Shown: positions 21,400-33,862 of the stretch, one piece after another
How the letters are laid out: every line of letters begins with the position of its first letter
How positions within the stretch are numbered: position 1 is the stretch's first letter
Assembly (NCBI GenBank): GCA_964036155.1
Contig: OZ038422.1
Location: 21,351,201 to 21,415,200 of the forward strand
Length of the DNA stretch: 64,000 bases
Direction of reading: 5' to 3'
DNA from: Diploscapter coronatus
Lineage: Eukaryota; Nematoda; Chromadorea; Rhabditida; Rhabditidae
Program-made: the position numbers and the translations under genes
The notes under the pieces: generated by a model
What the model saw: only the letters and a program-made list of their open reading frames with translations
Database searches by the model: none
Told to the model about the DNA's origin: nothing

Positions 21400-24290
21400 T
21401 TCGTGAAATCATATTTCGATTTTCGCAATCCCCGTTTAAAATTTCCCTCAAATTCCCATTTAATTCTCATATCCGATGACTTGTTCTGTTATGTCCCTTC
21501 CTTTCTCCCTGCCATTTGGCCTTTCTTTGTAATGTTTTTTTTTTCTACTACTTTAGCCTCAGCTTTTCCCTCTTCTATTTCGAGATTGTTTCTGTTTCTG
21601 TATTTCAGTGCAGAGTCACACCCTCTGTCTCTTTCTCTCCATTCTCTCATCCCTCTTTCCTGTCCTGCCCTTCCTTTCACTAAGTATCAGCAGAAAAGTC
21701 GATCGATTTCATTCGAAATTCAGTATTCAGCGATCAGCCTGCATCAGCCTCTAATATCACTCACCACTCATCTCTCATCTCCCGTATCAGCCCCCCTCCC
21801 TTCATCCCATTCACTCTGTATTCCTTCACAATACCTTCCCTCCTCCTTACAGCCATCTTCCTCGTTCCCCCATTCAGATTCAGAATGCCATTGTGATTCC
21901 CTTCCTGTCTGCTTGTGCCTGTGTCGTTCTGTCTCGACCTTGTCCCTTTCCCGTCTCGCCACAGTCAATCTCCAATCTCTGCCAAACTCGTTCTCGCCTC
22001 CTTCCCCTTCCTCATCCAGTGAAAGTTGCCCTCAGCAGCGTCTTCTCGAGATTCTTGTTTCCCCCTCTCCCCTTGCCTGCTTTGTCTGCAAATTGCGTAA
22101 TGCTTTCACTGCTTCCGATTTCCTTCCTCCCAATTCCCGATTCGGCTTCGAGAATCTCGTCTTCGATTGATCGACTTCACTTTCTCTGCTCGTGTTTGAT
22201 GATGTTTCTTTGATCAGTTCTCGAGCCCATTATATTTTCATATCTCCACAGCTCGTCTATTCCCTCACACCCTTGCATCTCCTTTTTTATCCATTCTTAT
22301 CTCTAAGATATCCTCCTTTATCCCCTGACCTGGTTACATATATCCCTTTGCTCTGCTGCTCAGATAACAGATAACAGATAACACGGCTCTCTTTGCACTC
22401 TCGACTTGTACCCGATTTGTACAACCCTTGCTTTCCCTCTCTTTCAAGTCTCTCCCTCCATCCATCCATCCATCCATCCCTATGCCTTCCAGTCCTGTAA
22501 TCCCCTGAATATTCATTTCTATGTGGTATTTCGTCTTTCGTATTGCAATGCCCTCATCCACTTTCTCGATTTGCGGGCAAATCGCCTCCTCTCCCCCTCC
22601 TCCCTTGCCTGCTCGTGGTCCCCTCAGCCTCTCCTTCTGTTCCTAATCCTGCCTATTCCGTGTTTGTCTGAATCTGCCTGGCTTATGTCTTTCTGTCTGC
22701 CTGTCTCTGTCTCAATTCTGCAGTTCTGCAGCCCCCAGCTCATCGTGCTTTAACCCCTCGATTCGCGATTCAATCCCTTGGAATCTTATAGCCACAAAAG
22801 CCCTCGTTCAAATTAGCCCCGACTTCAATTAACGCGACAAATCTATTTTCTCTCTTCCTCTCCGTGTATCATCTCATCGTTTCCGCATAAATCTGCTTTT
22901 CATGCTAAATCTTTGTGAAGATCAGTTTGAGTATTGCGCTAATTTCATTTTTTCGAGCGATGTGTTCATCTTTTATGACTTTCCCCTAGTCTATTTCAAA
23001 ATTCCATCCAAACTTTCGTGTTTCCATGCTATCATAACTTTTTCCTCTAGCAGTCGAAAGTCCCCAATCTGCTATTGACGTGCTATGATAAGGCGGAGAT
23101 AAGCCGTGGATCCTTTCCCGATCGAATCGAATGTTGATTTGTCCCGGTTTATGGTTGTGCTTAGCGAGCATGTGAGAATAGGGAATGGAGGGGAGGGGAT
23201 GACAGGCCTCGGCTTGGTTTGCCTTTAATGCCTTTCCTCTATCGCTCTATCGTCCTTATCGCTACAGCCAGCACTCCTTGTATGGCTTTCCCGGCATTCA
23301 GCATTAGCTGTCTTGTATCTTATCTATCTCTGCTCTGCTCTGTTCTGCTCTGCTGTGTCAATTCGCCAATACCCCTCCTACTTCTTCGATCACAGCCACA
23401 TTTACTCCCTCCTTTGTCACCGTCCTCCTCTTCCGCCGCCGTGTTCAGCTTCTTTTGTCATCCCGACCCTCCCTTCTCGACCCTTCAGCCTCCCATGTCC
23501 CCTCGTCCCTCAGTCTGCCAACCTTCAAACCCGGTTTCTCGTCTATTTCCCCTTTCCCCCTTCTGATGCCACAGCCAGCCTTTCTCTAATGGCTCTTTCA
23601 ACTTTCGCTTTCTAAGTTATTCTCGTCTCCCTTTCTTTGGGTGTATTTCACAGCCTGTTTTCCCACTTGCCTCGCCGTGCAGAGCCTTTCTGATCCTTCC
23701 CCCTTCCCACTTCAACTCTCCCCAATTCCTGTCAATTCCCCCCTCCCCCTTTCATCATCAGTAGATTCTTATCTATCATTTTGTTCATTTCTTACTTCGA
23801 TCGCAATTTTCAATTCCCAATCAATCGGATAATCTCTCCTCTTCCCTCCTCGCTCTACCTCTAATCAGCTCTATCTCTACCTCTCTTGTGCTGTATCGTC
23901 TATCTTTTATCAGTCCTTTCCTTCTGCCTCTGCCTCTGCCTATCTCTCGCTCTCTCGCTCTCTGTGCAGCTCTCCCATTTCCCCCGTTTAGATATCGTAT
24001 CCTCTGCCTTTTCTCCGGGAGTAGAGAGAGTATTGATGGGGCGGGACTTAGCCCTGACGGAGCGCTAATCGCGACTCTGTGCGTCTCTGCCTCCCTCCCC
24101 CTTTCCCCCATCCCTTTTCTATCCTTTTCGCATTTCTGCGCTGTCTTTTCAATTCTCACTTCATCCTAAATTCATTTAGTTTTTTTTCCTGCCTCGATGC
24201 TGTCTTGTCTTGTTCCTTTCGATCGATCCATTGATGTGATTTGTGCGTGATTTGGCAATGATTTCTCATTCCTGACAATCTCACTTCATT
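21400..24290 (+). repeat. Pyrimidine-rich, strand-asymmetric low-complexity region
   Basis: The plus strand is dominated by C and T in long runs (TCCCTC, CTCTCC, CCTTCC). It includes a CCAT tetranucleotide tandem (about 22459-22479) and three copies of an AACAGAT-type unit (about 22363-22383). There is no homology I can name. It ends just before the first exon of the Dve-like gene. Confidence 0.6.
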
Positions 24291-24293
24291 CAG
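24287..24293 (+). promoter_or_regulatory. Candidate trans-splice or 5' UTR acceptor of the Dve-like gene
   Basis: A TCATTCAG site lies 59 bases upstream of the ATG at 24353, with no ATG between. It may receive a spliced leader or a 5' UTR exon. Confidence 0.35.
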
Positions 24294-24352
24294 GGCCCGT
24301 CCTGTGTGAGTGATCTGTCTCTCTGCTCTGTTCCCACCCAGCTCGTGCTCCG

Positions 24353-27300
24353 ATGTTCCCAGTGCGGGTGGCTGTGGAGAGTGTTCGCTCGTCGCACTGC
24401 GTCTCCTGTGCGAATGACGGTCACCTGCTGATCGACACGTATGCCATCGTGGCCGGCTCGACTCTGCTCAATCAGCTGGTCGAGACTGTTCTCTCTGCTC
24501 TCGGACATCCTCATTTGGCTGCCAATGCTAGAGGTCGGTGCTTTTTTCTTCTTCTTCTTCTTCTTACACAAGTCAGTATATAGATCATTAATCCCTAACG
24601 AACTGTACCGAAATTTTTCGAACTTGAAGCCTCTGCCTACTTTCTCGCCGACACTGTTTTCATGCCCTTTTACTTTCGAATCGTCATTATCAAATCATCA
24701 ATTCCCCCTTTTGGCGTGCTGCTTTATCGTTTTTCATCATCTCTTTGTGCCTGCGCCTCTCCAATCTCGAATTGTCATTGTCAATCTCTCGTCAGCCTTC
24801 TCGAGTAGGGGGAACCTGTTATGGCTTGAGCTGCCTATGTCCCATTCCCTCGTCTTCCCCTTCGCCTTCATTCTCCTTTTCTAATTCTTCTTACCGCGTT
24901 TTTCCTTCCACCCTTTCGATTTCGTTGCGCAATCGCTGTAAAATCTTCACGAGATGCGATCGAGAGAAATAGTGAACAGATTCGGGAGAGGAGGCAGAGA
25001 AAAGGAGACAATCCGATGGGGGAAGAATCAGAATCACAGGCGGTGAAGGGTTGTCGAGAAAGCAGGAAGGCAGAAGACGAGAGCGAGAAAGTTAGGGAAA
25101 GTAGAAAGTATAGGGAAAGTGAAAATAAGAAAAGAGATAGAGAATGGGTGAAGAATAGAATGGCGCCCCTTGTATCGAGAGGGAGAGGGAAGGCATCCCG
25201 CGTGTTACAAACTCGCGAACCAGTTCCCCCCTCTTTTCTTTGCCTGCCCTTCACTGTCTTGACTGCCACAGCCACAACCATCTCGGGGAATTGCGAATTG
25301 AAGAGGGCGAATCGACGAATCAAGAAGGCCGAGATGTAGGGATGCCGAAATTATGTCAAAGAATGAACAAGCGAGGGAGGGAGGGAGAGAGAGAGAAAAG
25401 CGAAATGGTAAAGAGGCATTGTTAGAATTGTTAGAAGAGGCAGAAGACGTTACACTGTAACCTCTGCTTGGCAATGGCATTGGCAACTGCAATCTCCATC
25501 CCCCTTTCCCTCCATTCAAATCGAGATTATTGTCTACGATCTCGCCTACCTCTACAACAATGACATTTCTAAGAAAACAATCAAAATCCAAATAGCGAAA
25601 CCGAAGAAGAATGGCAAGGAGGCAGCAGATGAAGCGCAAAATTACCTGAGATAATTTAAGCGGCTATTAGGTTAACAAAGAAGACCTTACATTTTACAAT
25701 CAAGTTTCTCATAGATTTAGATCTTTACTTACGGAATTAGTCAGACTTCGAAAATTCATGCAGTTTCGTCAGAATCGTAAAAAAATTATTTGTAAAAAAG
25801 TTTCACAATCGATATTCAACATGAATAAGAACAACGATATTTTGTATCAAGTCTAAAAGTTGAAAGACAAAAACACAACTTTTGCAACGTTTTCGAGGTT
25901 TCATTCGGTACAATAATGCTCTTATTCGCGACTATATCGCTATAAGCTTGTCCAAAATACGCCCGATATCAGATCTGATTAAAGTCGAATTTAAACATAC
26001 CAAAATGCAGATTTTTTGCTTTTATTTACACGTTTAGCAAGTCTTCATTTTCACATATCCACTAGCTTAGATCTCATTCTTTACAATAGAATATTTTAGT
26101 TGTAAGACATATATTTAGGTCTGCATAAGACATTCTTAATCAGTTATAAATTTTCGGATCAGCTCTTTTTAAACTTCTATCTCGCTGAAAAGATAATTCA
26201 ATAAGGATCAGAAAGATCAAATTCAACAAAAGGTATAACTTGGAATTTTCAGGAATGGTTCAAGTAAACAACTGGAAGCCGTTGTCATTCGATCAGATCA
26301 CAGACAATCCGGAAGAGACGGTGAATTGCCTGTTCAAGGACATCTCCTCCCACATCACTCTCAGGATCCTCACCAAACCGTATGTTCTTCTTCTTCTCCT
26401 CTTCATTTAGTCGGTCAATTAGCTGCTGTGCTTTTGTCCTGTCGTAGCTTTCGTTGTTCAGTGTTTATGTGTTAGCTTCAGTTAGCTAGCCCTGTGTAGA
26501 GGACTGTGCAAGGGTAACTCAATCCATCCCCAGCCCAGTCAGCCTCAGCCTCACAGCCACCAGCCTGCAGTCCTGCAGTCAGTCGACTGTCTCTCTGTCT
26601 CTCCCTGCACATTCCTCTATCTCTCCCCTCTATGTTTGTGTTGCTCGCAACGAATGCGAATCGAATGTGAATGTATATACAATGCAGTGTGCAGGCAGTG
26701 AGCAGCAGGAATGAGGCAGAATGTGCGAATCCCCTCCCTTCCTCCTTCCAATCGCGGCTTTGTGTTTCAACACTACGGACTGGGACTGGGACTGTCGAGT
26801 GGATGAAAAGTGAGAAGGAGGAAAGTGAGGGAAGGGGGCGATGGGGGAATGAGCACAAGGCAAAGAGTCGAAAGGGGAGGGGGACTGGCAAGAGATCGCT
26901 CAACACACATGGATATTTGAGGGTAGAGAGGACTGTAAGCTCTTTTATGGATGAATGGATCGAATATTGGAGCAGGCAGGCAGGCAGGCAGGCAGGGAAG
27001 GAGACTGTTTGCCGATTTGCCTTGCCGAGCAGGAATCAGCCTCTCTGCATCTCTGCTTCTCTAACTCTAAGCCTATCTATCGTCTCTCGTCTCGACTTTT
27101 ATTATCGAGTGATAACGGGGCAATGAGCGAGGAGTGTGCTGAACGGATAAAGGAATAGAAGAGGGAGACTGGGACTGAGGCTGGGAGGGAAGAAGAAGAT
27201 CGAGAATTGAGAAAATACAGATCGAGTAGAATGAATAGATACTGCGCACCGCACGAGAAGACTAGATGTGAGTCGTGAAAGATGGGGGGATTTCAATTTT

Positions 27301-30300
27301 ACACACAAAGTTGAATTTTGGAATTAGTGAAAAATTAACGACGCGCTCAACTTTTACGACTCCAATGTTCGATCTTGAATTGAAGATGCAAGATAAAATT
27401 AATAAATCGTGTCTGCTTTGTGTACGAAAAAAGCGAAACTATCTTCGAAAAATTGATATCTTCATCTTCCAGAACAATTGGATGTGTTTTCGTGCTTGCT
27501 TGTTAGTTTTTGTTGGAATAATGTTAACAATATAATCTGACAACTGTAAATAATTTCATGAAAATGAGTGCGGATTTTCAGATCGACATCAGATTCGGCC
27601 TCAGCTCAGTGTGTGAACGAATTGAAGCAGAAACTGCTGAAAGCAGCGATCAACAAAAATCCACAGCTGCTGGCCACTCTCGATCAGCCACTCAGGGTTT
27701 GTTCATGAACTCTTTTATTGTATAGTTATAAGATTTTTGAAATATGCGAAAATTTCAAATTGTAACAAAATTGGCGATAAATTCGGTCAATTATGCATCA
27801 TTATTTTTCGATTCTCTAAAGAACAATTGAAGTTTACCCAGAAAAAGCTGACTATCTCGTTCCATTTCTTATTGATAGCCTTTATCTTTACTTATTCGAA
27901 GTCATACTGGCGATCTTCATTTATTTAGTCTATTGATTTTTGGATATGAGTAACTCGAAAATTTTCGAGAGCAATTGAGATTAGAAACGAAAATAAAGGC
28001 TCATAAAAAAGCTTGTTTCTTTAGGAGCTGATAACGCAAATCGTGTCGGGAGACGATCCATCGGTGCTGAGTCACGAGCAGATCAATGTGATTAATGAAT
28101 GGCTCGAGACTTTGGACACAGGGGATGAAAGGAGGAGGTTGGCTCTTTGAAACATATCCTTTTATTCCACGAATAAGTGAATCTCTTAGTTAGCTCACTT
28201 CTTTCCGTCCCGTTTCGTTTCATTTGATTGCTTCACCTTCCTTCCTTTAGCCGGCTTACCATAATCTTGTTAGTATACCGTAATCCTTAGCCCATTCAGC
28301 AGGCTGCAGTCAGGCAGTCGGCTAGAGACGAGAGAGATAGAGATAATGAGAGGGAAGAGAGAAAACAGGCAGAGACAGAGCCGCTCTGCGCTATGTTTTG
28401 AGAGGAGTGGATATAGAGTGCGGGAATAATAGAGGGGAAAAGAAGAAACATAAACGAGAGACGGAAAGAGCATAGCTCGGCTAGGCTAGGGATTCCTTCA
28501 TTCCTCTATTCCTACCACTAAGCCGCTATTTGGCGCTGGAGTTAAGCTCTTCTTCTCTTTCTCATTCCATCTCCATTTCACTCGCTCTCTCACTTCAATC
28601 TTTTTTGCTCTGACTTCGTTTTGTTTCTGTGTATATTTGAAGAAGACAAGGGAATGCAGGGGGATGGGATAGAAATCAGAAACAGAGATACAGAAATGAG
28701 CAGTTGAGGTTCGAAAGAAGTCAGCAGGCATAGTTCAGATGATGTTAGCGATTGAAATTTGTGAGGTATCTGAGAAGTAATGGATTTCGAGAATTTGAAA
28801 GGAAGAATACTGGGCTCTAAATGTTTAGCAGTTGAAAACTAATTTAACTTCGGATTTAGAATGATACATCTCAAACTCCGTCTTTAATCTTATGCAGTTG
28901 AATTAATTCTCATAGTCTCTATCTTAGTCGCTTCATTCTCAATCTTAATTCAATGCGATTTCCTCTCTCTTTCTTTCTTCTCTTCTCGACCGTAGAATTG
29001 TTGCACGTCGCTGCAAGGGGCTCTCAATTTCCGGACAAAACGCAGCCAATGAAGTGATTATCTCGAAGAAGGCAAGGGATGAGGGGAAATGAGAGGACCA
29101 AACGGAGGAGGACATGGGAGGATAACAGCCTGCGATGTCATCGACTTGGAGGGATCTTTTTGACTAGGAAAGAGAGATCTGTATTCTGACCGATTAACTG
29201 TTAGCTATCTAATTGTCTCACAGTAATCTGTCCCTTCAACAATTACCAGTTCTTCCTTCCCTTCTTTACTCATCTCTCATCTTCCTACCTTCAATCTTCT
29301 CATTTTCTTTGTCTTTGTCTCGCGATTTGCCGCTTTACTTTCTGCTTTCTTTACCTATCTTCTGCCCGTTTACCGTTTAATGTCTGTTTCTGTTACTTGC
29401 TGTATTTCTGTTTCAGGCTTATTTCAATTCGAGATCAACTCACGTGAGAGAGTGTCGAGAGAGCGTGGTCAGTGCGGAGAGTGCAGACAGGCACCCGAGT
29501 CTTTTTCTGCCTTTGCCTTCTTAACTTCGAAATTCTTTACACCGTCAACTGGAAATAAAAATCGAAATAGATTTGCTAGGCGATTGGCGATTGGCAATCA
29601 GGGCGAGAGGCGAGGAGAGGACGGTCTGAATGTCTGAATTGTCCCGCGATTCTCTGCTACTCATGCAAATGCCTTCTTTTTGCTTTGTCTGATTCTTCTG
29701 ATTTCCCTCTGATTTGACTGACTGCTTAACTGCAGCTGAAAACAATCAAGCAGTCGGACAGTAAAACATCGCAAATGCAAAAATGGACAGAAGCCAGATC
29801 ACATTACGACAGAATTGCAAAAAATGAAGATACCAATTTGAGATGATAACGAATTGTATAAACGCTTTTGACAAAGCATAATGAAATTTTTGCTAAATCT
29901 ATAATTCGACTTGAAGGGGAATCTTAATAGCATTAAATTCTTATCTGAATTTGATTGACCTTCACGATATTATGAAGCGATAACATGATATCAGTCATTA
30001 AATTCAACAAAAGGTCAAACTATTTGGATTGCTGTATTTTTCGTCAATTTACCATGAACACCATTTGTAAAATTCTCCAAATCTCAAGTCTCTGCGAGTG
30101 AACGAAAACGCCCAATGATGATTATTTAATTTCGAGATTTTATTGATTTTCTCATTGTCAATTGAACATCCTTTCCATTTACGGGGGTGATATTGAATTC
30201 CTTCTTCATACAGTTCTTCTGTACGAATGAATCGAATCGATTGGCTTCTTTTGTATCCCCTCTCTTCCCCCTTCCACTTCTGCATTGCTCAAAAGGCTCC

Positions 30301-33082
30301 AGGCAAGGAAGAATAAGGAAACAAATGAGAAATAGAACTGAACAGACAGACAGATTTCTCCTTTCTCGAAGGGGGATCTTCCCTTTCGATGCTGGTGCAA
30401 CTGAATCATCATTCCACTAAAGTCTTCAATCTATAACATTAATATTTCATCTGTACAAAAATTGGAATTTAGGGAAAAAATCAGAAAAATTCAATCATTA
30501 TCTCGCATAAAAGAAAAATATCTGATTTTTATATGCTGAAACAAACACTAAAAAGAATATCTTACCAAATGATTCCATGATGTTTATTTTTAGCCCTACC
30601 GCTCAAGTCCGTTTCAACCAGCTGTTCGAAATTCCTAAACTCGAGAAATGGTTCAAGTCAGAGCCGAATCCCAGCAGACAGAAACTCATCAACTACATGA
30701 ACACTCTGAATTCATCTCAATACAGGAAATCACACGCTAAGATCAGCTATCAGCAAGTAAGATACTCATTGAGTGTCCTTAAAACTAACTAACGCCATTT
30801 TAGATCTGCAATTGGTTTCAAATGCAGAGGGCGAGTTTGCGGAAGGCCAACTCGAACGGAACAGGGAATGGGAATGGACTTACCCAACAGCAGCAACAGC
30901 AATTACAGGCACAGCTGACCCAGGTTAATTATTCAGTCTTACATCGTAGACTTAAATAGTTAATTTACTTATTACGAAGTCCCCCTGAAACCATATTAGC
31001 TCTCAAACTGCCCTGCCCGAAAATTGAAGAACATGTGTATTTTCTCATTACCCAGCGGATTTAATTATGAATTGTGAAATGAATAATATTGAATCAAACC
31101 TCAAATATATCACCACTTATTAAAAAAATTCAGACTTTTTCTCTTCCCACAATGTTGAGTGAGTTTCGACCCAAATTCGACTTCAGCAGCTTTCTCGAGC
31201 AAAAAGCCAGTCTGAACTTGGGAGATGTGAGTCGATCCTATAAATTAGAATTAAAAAATTGCATTATTTTCAGGAGAACCGAATTGACGGAGGAAGTGAC
31301 TCGCCTTCGCCTGCAGACGACGAAATCCACTCGAACAGTGACGCTGGAGGCCACAACGACTCGTTCAATAATGGAAAAACCATTGGAGATATCATCGATC
31401 AGGAACTTAGAGTGAGTTTATTGATGCGAACTATGAATTTCCGCCAAACAATTTGGCTCGACTCTGCATTCTCAGCGTTCAAGCTGCCGATCCGCGTAAG
31501 TGATATGCGGGTCGACATTCGAAAATTGTCAATCCGTTTGCATCGGCAAAAACTGCCGATACACATGGAGCCGTGCGGATCGGCACAAATAATTACGCTG
31601 AGTTGTAAAGAGTCTAAAATCCATAATAATTTCATTTTAAAATGACCTTTTCACAAATACAATGAAGTCCTAATATGTATAATCAATGCCTTCAGGAATC
31701 GCCTTCTGCCTCGTCCCCTGACACCTCAATGCATCTGCGCGATTCCCTGGCCTCGTCCTCTCCCCGTCTGACTTCCGATATCTCTTCTGCCAACAACAAC
31801 ACTCCAATCAATCTCGCTTCACAAGGTCTGCTCCCTTCCTTTTTAAAATGTCTGTCGAAAAGAGTTGCTGTCGTTATTCTTCATCTGGATTATTATATTT
31901 GACAAGTTTCAGAAAGTTCTTGCAAATTTTATTTCAACCGATAGAACTTCAGTTAGACTTCAATTAGATCATTTTTCATGAAAAGTCTAACCTCATAAAC
32001 ATTACGTGTTGACGATCATAAAGCAAAAATTTTCATCCAAGTCCACGTGAAAACTAATTATACACGAACTTTCCGAAAGAATAGTAATTACCATCTGAAA
32101 ACGACAGCTTCTCTCCCAGTCAGTGCTAGTTCCCTAATGAATTGTCCAGTAAATCCCCCAGCACGGCTCACCCATATTGATCACTGATTCAGTTGGCTTT
32201 AGGCTCTCTGTTGTTTCCTCTATCCGCCTCTGCCTCTCATAACTCGGATCCACTCAACTCAGGTGCTGCTTTTACCCTTTACCTTCATTATGGGTGTATG
32301 ACTATTCGACGAATGTAACAAAAAAGAAGTTTGAGCAAAGAAAATATCAAGTAACTAGCGTACATGGATATAACTTTACGATACTTCAAACCGAAGGATA
32401 GGTAATTGTTCTCAAAATCTCCCATTAGATACTTGATATTTCTTATATCGATTAAAATCATCTTACATTTTCATCAAGTAATCATACTTCCATAATACCT
32501 ATTCACTAACAGACATCCAGCATATTGCTTCTAACCTGACTGCCCCATCCAATCAATTCATCTCTCTGATTGCAGCAGCCCGTTCTCGTCTGATGTTTGA
32601 CCCTTTGACCGAGCTACCCATTCTGGAGCGATGGTTCGAGGAGAATCCTCATCCGACCTGGGTACAGATCGACAACTACACCAACATGCTCAACAAGTGC
32701 CCCTACAGGGAGAACTACCCTCTCATCTCGCAGCACAACGTCAAAATTTGGTAGGAATTACTATTTTTTTTTACAAAATAATCGTCTTTAATAAATTTAC
32801 AACAACATGTTTAAAAAAAAATCGCTCCTCCAGAACTCGTCATTTTCATGGTCTCAAAAACGTATTTTATCGTGTGCATTAGAAACAATGTAAAATAGGG
32901 AGAGGTTGAGAGAAGAGAGATTTGTAACCATTAAGGTCCTAAACTATAAATAAAAATAAATAAAACCATCTCTTGATTACTATTGTTACAGGTTCAAAAA
33001 CCGTCGCGCGAAGAACAAGCGAATGCAAACAGGACTGGGCAAAATGGACAGCACCACCAAATTGGAGAACATCTTTTCGTGA
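24353..33082 (+). CDS. dve-1: Dve/SATB-family homeobox transcription factor (DVE-1-like)
   Basis: Nuclear chromatin-binding regulator; Drosophila Defective proventriculus and C. elegans DVE-1 (mitochondrial stress response) are relatives. Eleven exons, all in phase: 24353-24533, 26253-26379, 27582-27696, 28025-28137, 30594-30756, 30804-30923, 31134-31226, 31274-31411, 31696-31825, 32576-32750, 32992-33082; 481 residues. Residues 1-103 are a ULD oligomerisation domain ([19 protein letters not shown], then [20 protein letters not shown], like SATB1 LFNQLIEMALLSLGYSH and IQVGKWNPVPL). Residues about 104-178 are a CUT-like domain. Homeodomain 1 (about 180-250) ends in the unusual helix [16 protein letters not shown] Ser/Asp-rich linker follows, then homeodomain 2 (about 394-465) with the canonical [15 protein letters not shown]. 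Introns 1, 2 and 4 are long and low-complexity. More 5' exons are possible. Confidence 0.9.
26380..27581 (+). other. Long low-complexity intron of the Dve-like gene
   Basis: This intron contains a GCAG tetranucleotide tandem (about 26975-26998), CAGTC-rich stretches near 26560-26590, and alternating pyrimidine- and purine-rich blocks. Open frames inside are skew artefacts with no conserved motif. Regulatory function is plausible but not shown. Confidence 0.5.
28138..30593 (+). other. 2.5-kb intron between the CUT-like and first homeodomain exons
   Basis: No exon with matching phase and splice sites was seen. It has purine-rich blocks near 28320-28450 and 29060-29120 and pyrimidine-rich blocks near 28490-28600 and 29240-29360. 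It may hold enhancers of the homeobox gene. Confidence 0.45.
31459..31614. repeat. MITE-like inverted repeat, about 156 bp
   Basis: GACTCT, CTCAGCGT and TGCCGATCCGC occur in that order at the left and, inverted, at the right end. A small internal TCGGCAAAAACTGCCGA hairpin is also present. It lies in the intron 31412-31695 of the Dve-like gene. Confidence 0.65.
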
Positions 33083-33862
33083 TTTGACCCACCCATCCAT
33101 CCATCCTCTGAATGTACCAGATGCCCTTCGGGTTCTCATTATTGTTGCATCACCCTTTTCCTCCTTACTTCCTCACTATGAGAAATCCTTTATTTCGTCT
33201 CCTATTTGTGCCTTCTAATTGCGTCGTTGTCAAGTTTGAGGTTCATAGCTAGATTTACGATATTTCATTCAAGCTTGACTGGATATTTCTTCTTTATCAA
33301 ATTTACAATTTCATCCGTTATTCGTTCTGATTGCTTTCCCGTTGTCTAGTCGCCTTTTCCTTTATCATTGATGCTTTTCCCTTTCCTCTTCTTTTCATTC
33401 CACTCCACTTAAATTTATGTCGCATAGTCATTCCTCCTTTCCTTTCCCTTTCCCCATTCCTTTCGTGCTTTGGATCATTCGATCTTCATCTGGCTTTATT
33501 GTGATCATTTGGCTTCCGGCTCATTCGCTTACCTTTTAGCTTCAAACATTCAATCACTCGTATACAAATCTACAAATGTCTTCTAATCATTTCGTTTCAG
33601 TTATCGAATCAGATTTTCCTTCAAATTTCTAATGAAATTCTCTTGCCGTTTTCTATATCGATATTCTATATTTATAGATCCGAAAGAGTAGATATTTTCT
33701 TACTTTTTTTATGGTTTTTAATAAATGTTGATGTTCTGGAATTGGAATAGTTTCTTAAAATCTTTATTACTCGCATTAGAACATGCAGAAGAAATGGAAA
33801 GAGAAAGCCCGATTCGATGTGCATTGCAGCGTGCAGTCGATGGGTCTCCTTGCGAGGAGCAT
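33083..33862. other. Convergent 3' region between the Dve-like gene and AMP deaminase
   Basis: The two genes converge here and about 780 bases separate their stop codons. The region is pyrimidine-rich on the plus strand at first and AT-rich near 33650-33720. No gene is seen; both 3' UTRs should lie here and could overlap. Confidence 0.45.

Larger units (their letters stand above)
19442..24352 (+). other. Large gene-poor interval upstream of the Dve-like gene
   Basis: No supported gene. It holds the 3' end of the Gln-rich gene, one 359-bp MITE (19958-20316), AT-rich DNA to about 21.3 kb, and then about 3 kb of pyrimidine-rich plus strand with CCAT and AACAGAT short tandem repeats. Long open frames on both strands in that last part are Ser/Pro/Leu or Arg/Glu-rich artefacts of the base skew. 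It likely includes the promoter and 5' regulatory DNA of the homeobox gene. Confidence 0.5.

Noticed and set aside
21403..22170. 255-residue open frame on the plus strand
   Set aside because: It is Ser/Pro/Leu-rich throughout with no domain or conserved motif, and lies in strongly pyrimidine-skewed DNA where stop codons are rare by composition.
24868..25639. Overlapping long open frames on both strands after Dve-like exon 1
   Set aside because: Low-complexity Arg/Glu or Ser/Leu content in skewed intronic DNA; no splice partners in phase and no recognisable family.
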